From Lepidurus packardi (lineage: Eukaryota > Arthropoda > Branchiopoda > Notostraca > Triopsidae): a stretch of DNA of 64,000 nucleotides. Below are positions 58,601 to 64,000 of this stretch, in pieces. The stretch's first letter is position 1, and each line of letters starts with the position of its first letter. The stretch spans positions 2,728,001-2,792,000 of the forward strand of contig JAKZAN010000005.1 in NCBI GenBank assembly GCA_023053545.1. Direction: 5' to 3'. The notes under the pieces were generated by a model, which saw only the letters and a list, made by a program, of their open reading frames with translations, was not told where the DNA came from and did no database searches. The position numbers and the translations under genes were made by a program.

Positions 58601-61600
58601 TCCATAGGAACGGTCAAGTCATCAGCTATAAAAACGCAAAAAAAAACAAAAAAACTGCTCTTAGAGATATAACTTAACGACTAGGCAACAAATTACCATT
58701 CAAATCTAAGAACAGGACAGGTATGTGCTGCTCCATGCCTGGTGCAATGGGTGTGTCTGGGTCTGCAGGAGCCCCAGGAATTCCCGAGCCAGGTGCAGGT
58801 ACTAGCACTGCATTGCGCTCTTCTGTAAGTCCAATCCACTGCTCAACCAGGCTTTGCTCTCTTTCTACATCTTGCTCGCTTTTGTCTGTCTTATGGATAA
58901 TTTTCTGGATTTGCTGATCCAAGTGTTTCCTTCGCCGGGCTAAAGCGTCGCTCCATTTCTCTCTCAGGAGCATTAAATCTTCTTCTTGGTATGAATCCAA
59001 TGGTTTCTGCAGCTTGGACCTATAAACGGAACAGCAGAAAAAGTAAGTAATAAATACAAAAAGCAAAAAGATTGATATAAAGTCAAAGAATGCACTTTGT
59101 ACCTGACACAGACGCTGCCAAGTGCGACGCTGGTAATGGCTTGGCAAACTAGAGGGAGATTTCCGGAGTCGGACACAGGCATCACTTTGACAGCTAACCT
59201 CCTTTGCTGTCCTTGACGTAACTGAAAAACTCCTCCCGTCATACAATCGGGACGGGGTTGCACTTCCACGCACACGTACTCTCCACTGTCGCTTAGCTCT
59301 TGAATGCAAATCCACAACGACAAACATCTTGACACTTCTCCCCACCTACAGAATGAACCCCCGAAATAACCTAATTTGAATGGCTAATTCCGTCACTGAA
59401 TTTACCTATCGGCCAAGGACCTAGCTTTGGCTAATTGATGCTCCACTTCCCAGCCTGTTCTTATGTGGCCAAAACCGGCGCTGCGATGGCCCCAAACTTC
59501 TATCGATAAAGCCCCTTCTACGGAAAAGAGCACACATAAACGTAAATAAACCAAAATATATGTCATAATTCGTTAGTAAAAGGCACTGTAATACCTGCGC
59601 AATGTTCCATAAATTCTTCTGTCAAGGGAACCACAAAATCCCTCGAGTGTTGGAAAGTAAAATGTGCTCCTGCACTGGGCCCTTTCTGTCCTACTTCGTC
59701 TTGAACTACAGGCGGGACCACCACGGTTTCCGCCATCCCCCAAAATCCATATTGGCAAAATACGAAATGAGACAGAGCTGGTGGCAAGCCACTTGCGGCT
59801 AGAATACTGACCTGTCAACAGCAAAGAGAACAAAAATGCATGAAAGAGAGTAGGTTTCAGCATAACCAAACTTACTCGGCATGTAATAGTTTTGGAGCTC
59901 GTGTCTTCTTCATGGCCACTGTCTTCCGAGTCTTGGGAATTGGTTTCTCCAAACCTGTCCGTAGGGAACGTTCCCGCCACACGAAATAACTCAACCTAAA
60001 CATGAGTATTTTTTAGACAAAAGAACGTCACAAAGCTTGCCTTCTTTTTACTTGCAATCTACCAGCCACTTCGCCTTGCTGGGAGATGATGGGAACTTGG
60101 TAATTGAGCTTCGCATCAGAAAACAAGGCTTCCAGGAACACGTTAGCTACTCCAATCAAGTTGTGATTTTCTTGGGATTCATAAAACGGATCCAAGCTGT
60201 CCAAAACCTCTCGTTCCTGACACAAAAAATACCAAGTTATCATAAATCTGTCTGAGGTTTATATTACATTTCCCCCTCGTCGCATTTTGTTTCGTGTTTC
60301 ACATTTTTCCCTTACCATGTTTTCGACGCCGCCTATTTGCTCCTTCACGTCTTCATATAGCTCTCTCATGTCTACGAGCTTGTTGTCCAATTTCTCTATG
60401 GACCAAACCTGATTAGGTCGGCCTTTACGACGCACCAGAACGGCAGGCTCGCTCACGAAAGTCCCTCTCTATTTAATCAAGTCGAAAATTACCACACATT
60501 TACATGAATCCTTCCGAAACAATGCGACGAAATATACATACTTTTCGATTGGGACTCAAGTTGGCAGGTGGAATTTGCAACGTTACACCAAAAGTGCTCT
60601 GTCTGCCTAGTTCTTCGGCTAAAAAATTGGCATCGCGGACAAGCGCATTCGCTTTGACGATGTCTTGGCGTAAGTTGGCTAGCCCGCGCTTGAATAATTC
60701 ATCCCTGAGAGAAAAAGAGAACAATTTTTTGGTCAAAGTTAGCCAAAAAAAGGGTAAAAACGAGTTTTAAGTTACCTCTCTTGTGCCCATTTCTCGACCC
60801 TCGAGTACGTCGTTGGAGTGGACGCCAAGGATAAACGACTGCCTCGGATGGGGTCGTAGGGCAAATAAGGAGAATAGGGCGTCGAGGGTGATAAGATATT
60901 ACGCAACTGCTGAAACTGTTTTTCATACTCTTGTCTCTGCTTCTCGAGAGCGACTAGAGAATAAAGGGAGAGCACAAAAGAGGCACAGTAAAGCACGTTT
61001 GCCCAGTTTTCACTAAGAGCTTGGTGAAGAGACATAAAAAGGTTGTTTTACCTTGTTTGTCCTCTTCGTGCTGCTTTTCTAGCCTTGCAATAGCAACTTG
61101 AATGGGATCGTTGCAGAATTCTTTGGACAAAAGCTCTTCACGAGCGAAGTTGTAGTCCAAAGGTTCCAAAGGCGTTCGTGAGTCTGAAGGGGCTGGCAAA
61201 CATAAAAAAGGATTGTGCAATTTCAACTCTCATTCCGGTCAAATAATCGAAATAAAAAATAAATAAAAGTTTTTTAAGGTTATAATCGTTTACCAGTTTT
61301 TTTAGGACAGTTGACGCGGAAAAAGTGATTGTTGCCCCATAATAATCGATCGCCATGGTGCAATTCGATGCGGTTGATGATTGGCGAACCGTTGACGAAG
61401 CAACGCGTGCCTTCCTTGGGCTCCATCCATAGCTCCGAGTGTTCGATCGTGAGCACACAATGCTCCGCTTGAATGCCCAAACCGGATAATTGAATGTCTT
61501 GCTCAACGGGCGCCTCGGATCTGCCTACTAATGTCCGATCCTGAAACAAAACTGCAATTAGAGTCTCCACTTGATGTTTTTTTTTGTGAAAAGAGAATCT

Positions 61601-63639
61601 CTTACTTTTAAGTAATACACCAGTAATTCGTTCAAGGAAGGGTCCGCATTGAGGTTGACCAAGTAATATTTGTTATGCTCCACTTTGATGCCCGAAGCTT
61701 GCACGCTAATGCCCATCTTCTCCAATGCTTGCTGTCGTTCATGCTGCACTCGTTCTGTTGATCAGAAAAGAGAAAAATTAAAATAAAGAATATTTGTATT
61801 TAAAAAAGAAAATTCCAAATCAAGACTTACCAGTTTTGACTAATTTTTCTTCCCAGGTTTCTGAAAACCCTTTCATCAACTTCTCACTTTGGCACAGTTG
61901 TTCGCTAATATCTTCACGGTGCTACAGAAGAGAATTTTTTTTTAAAAAGTTGTGTTTGACGAGAAATAAACGGAAAAAAATTACTGTAGCGTGCTTAAGC
62001 ACGTCTCTCAGCTGTTCCAATTCTGCTCGCAACTCTCGGATGATTCGAGCGTTGGGGTCTTCATTCACTACAGCATGGTTGACTATCCTTTTGGCTCGAT
62101 CTGCGTATCGAAGTGTCGACAAGGTTTCTTCGTAATTATCAGCTGCGGGCGAAATGGCGGTAATCATAACCGTTCTGCTGTTTCCTCCCAAATTATCCTA
62201 AGGTAACATGGTAATTTCGCTCAGTGTAAAAGAATGTTTCAATTCTTTTACTTTCAGAAGCCACGTAAGGACGGAATCTCGATAGGGCACAAATTTGTCT
62301 TTGCTTTTGCCCATGGACTGGTCAGCTAGCTTCGAAATGACCAAACCCAACGTTGTCAACGACCTACGCAACTTTGCCGTAAAGAAACTTGGAAACTTCG
62401 GATTTGGCAACTTGGTTTACTTGTTAATATTTGATCCTTCTTTGAGTCTTTCACCCTGTGCTCCCGTTTTAGCTGCTCTTTCGCTGCCAGCGAGGTCCAC
62501 TAACGACATCCGTGACACCTTTTCACCTGACACACCCGATGCCAGATCTATCATTGTCTGAGCCAGGACAACCGTAAAGACACCATGTGACCGGGATGAT
62601 TCGCTATTCATATTCGTGGCCGCTATCGTCCGAGATTTATTGCCTTCTGCCATCAGAACGTCGATATCCTGCGTAGAGTAAAAAGGGAGAGAAAATATAA
62701 AGATCCCCAACATAAAAAAAACCTACATCAACGCCAGGAAGCAAAGAAAACCGAAAAACATAAACCGAGAATAAAGGGAACCTTTAATTTCCACGGACAT
62801 TTCCCCTCCGAAAACTACCTCCAAGATAATTCAATAAGCCGGATCGTTATGCCCGATTACAAGAGAACAGGCCTGCGCAAGGCACATTGCTTAAGCAAAA
62901 AGGAAATAAAGGAAGACATTTTTTTATAACCCATTTCTTTGTTCCAACCGGGGCGCTTATCCTTTTCTCTCTTGCACATATTTCCCTTAATGCAAACCCA
63001 ACTCCGACAGTAAGCAAAAAAAAAAATAACTCACTTGAAATGACGTCACTGCCAGTTGTGCCAAGCCATCTACATATGGACCCAAAACATTGTGCTCACG
63101 CACTTTTAGAGTTTGCCGGTGTGGACAGGGGTCCAAAAGGTCATGAACCTATTCCCATAAACAAGATTAGTCTGGTTTGGAAGGAACATTAGGATATGAC
63201 ACGAAAATCGATTGGATTTTTTTTTCATTGTTAGCCTACTTTTTCGTTGTAGATTTCCATATAGCTGACTTCTACTTTACAGGTAAGGGACGGATCTTTG
63301 TTGTGCATGGAATTGATGCGATCAAATAAGGCGTTGCATAAGCGAGGAATAATACCGGGGTTATCCGGACTGCCCATCATCGTGTACGATTTCCCTGAAC
63401 CTGCAAACCACATTCAAAGATCACTTAGTCATTCAAAATATCCCTCCTTCTTCCCCATGTGAATCATTTTACCTGTCTGACCATAGGCCAATATACATGC
63501 ATTATAGCCTTGGAAGGCGTTATCCAGCAACCCGAGTCCAATACTATTGAACACGGCTTCTTGGTCAGCAAATTTGGGGTCATTGTCATCCATCGAATAG
63601 AAACTGTAGTCGAAATTGAACGTCTTGGGCGGTTTCCGG
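55631..63639 (-). CDS. Khc-73: KIF13B/Khc-73 kinesin-3, 29 exons visible, N-terminal exon(s) outside the window or unseen
   Basis: Exons (high to low): 63473-63639, 63240-63400, 63035-63148, 62421-62668, 62252-62363, 61985-62197, 61831-61921, 61606-61754, 61294-61540, 61052-61192, 60776-60953, 60542-60704, 60316-60468, 60052-60216, 59876-59995, 59595-59811, 59406-59517, 59103-59345, 58697-59019, 58428-58625, 58165-58367, 57991-58081, 57766-57908, 57525-57675, 57179-57256, 56626-56920, 56378-56574, 55962-56315 and 55690-55890 (or read through to the stop at 55631). About 1,740 residues. The motor has P-loop [18 protein letters not shown] and LVDLAGSER. Then come an FHA domain ([18 protein letters not shown]), the KIF1/KIF13 middle region ([17 protein letters not shown]) and a C-terminal CAP-Gly domain ([18 protein letters not shown]), which identifies KIF13B/Khc-73. 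Family members carry cargo to microtubule plus ends and act in polarity and endosome traffic. Confidence 0.92.
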
Positions 63640-64000
63640 CTGTAGGAGTAGAAAACATAGACTTCATAGTCAAGTACACGCGACACAAATTCGTCAAAGG
63701 GGAATAGCCACCAAATGAGACAACCTTGTCTTCTCAAATTAACCAAAAAAGACTCTCGTTTTCATTTACATGTTCTTTCATCGTGTGAAATAACCATGAC
63801 GCAATTCAAGCAACAAATTAAAAAAATCCCCTCACTTGGCATTGTGACGTCACCGAAGTGACAGTTCTTATTGGTATGACACTTTATTTGCTGTTTTAAG
63901 AGTGAAAACATAGAGTAAGCATGGTAACAAGCACTCGTTCGCAATACCGCGCAAAGGACCCAAAACTTTTCAAGTCAATAATGCTAAACGGTCTTCCAGG
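63640..64000 (-). other. region where the missing kinesin N-terminal exon would begin
   Basis: The first visible motor exon starts [13 protein letters not shown], so about 50-60 residues including the VRVRP strand lie upstream. No minus-strand frame here shows that motif. The exon is probably to the right of the window. Confidence 0.6.

Noticed and set aside
59346-59405. Read-through open frames across small kinesin introns as longer exons
   Set aside because: GT-AG borders with matching phases and family alignment support splicing instead.
1-64000. CRISPR array, bacterial operon or integrated virus
   Set aside because: Repeats are degenerate and not regularly spaced with unique spacers; the genes are spliced animal genes; no viral protein was recognised.

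Overview
The window is nuclear DNA from an animal. The evidence is spliced genes with GT-AG introns and orthologues of Daughterless, KIF13/Khc-73, HMG20, PPP1R11, SUGCT and DEG/ENaC channels. The Daughterless N-terminus and bHLH are closer to the insect protein than to vertebrate E-proteins. Together with very short introns (about 48-170 nt in most genes), this suggests an arthropod, perhaps a small crustacean. The species is not determined. All functional calls come from recognising protein motifs in the translated sequence; no database search was possible.

Layout. At 0.1-2.0 kb (minus) is a complete PPP1R11-type phosphatase-1 inhibitor whose first intron holds an intronless SUGCT-type CoA-transferase on the same strand. 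At 2.4-3.5 kb are a hairpin repeat and a Cu/Zn superoxide dismutase copy with two frame breaks (plus). From 5.2 to 46.0 kb (minus) runs one large gene, the E-protein daughterless (da): compact 3' exons (5.2-8.7 kb), candidate alternative 5' exons at 10.2, 26.9 and 36.9 kb, and the conserved N-terminal exons at 42.9-46.0 kb. Its long introns hold most of the repeats: TA-flanked MITEs, Tigger/pogo-like remnants, a dispersed repeat of about 60-bp units, tandem duplications and perfect palindromes. At 47.1-49.4 kb (minus) is a complete HMG20A/B-like gene. At 51.0-54.8 kb (plus) are two tandem DEG/ENaC channel genes. From 55.6 kb to the right edge (minus) is a KIF13B/Khc-73 kinesin, complete except for its first exon(s).

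The most unusual feature is the da locus. It has two consecutive, homologous 146-nt bHLH exons with identical phases. Because 146 is not a multiple of three, exactly one must be used, an arrangement like vertebrate E12/E47. It also has a second duplicated exon pair in the LDDAI..LRN activation segment, and several possible 5' ends. One gene could therefore encode several E-protein isoforms with different dimerisation helices.

The genes are not an operon and have no evident shared pathway. DEG/ENaC genes 1 and 2 are clear tandem duplicates. HMG20 and da are co-oriented, with about 1.1 kb between the HMG20 stop codon and the da start codon.
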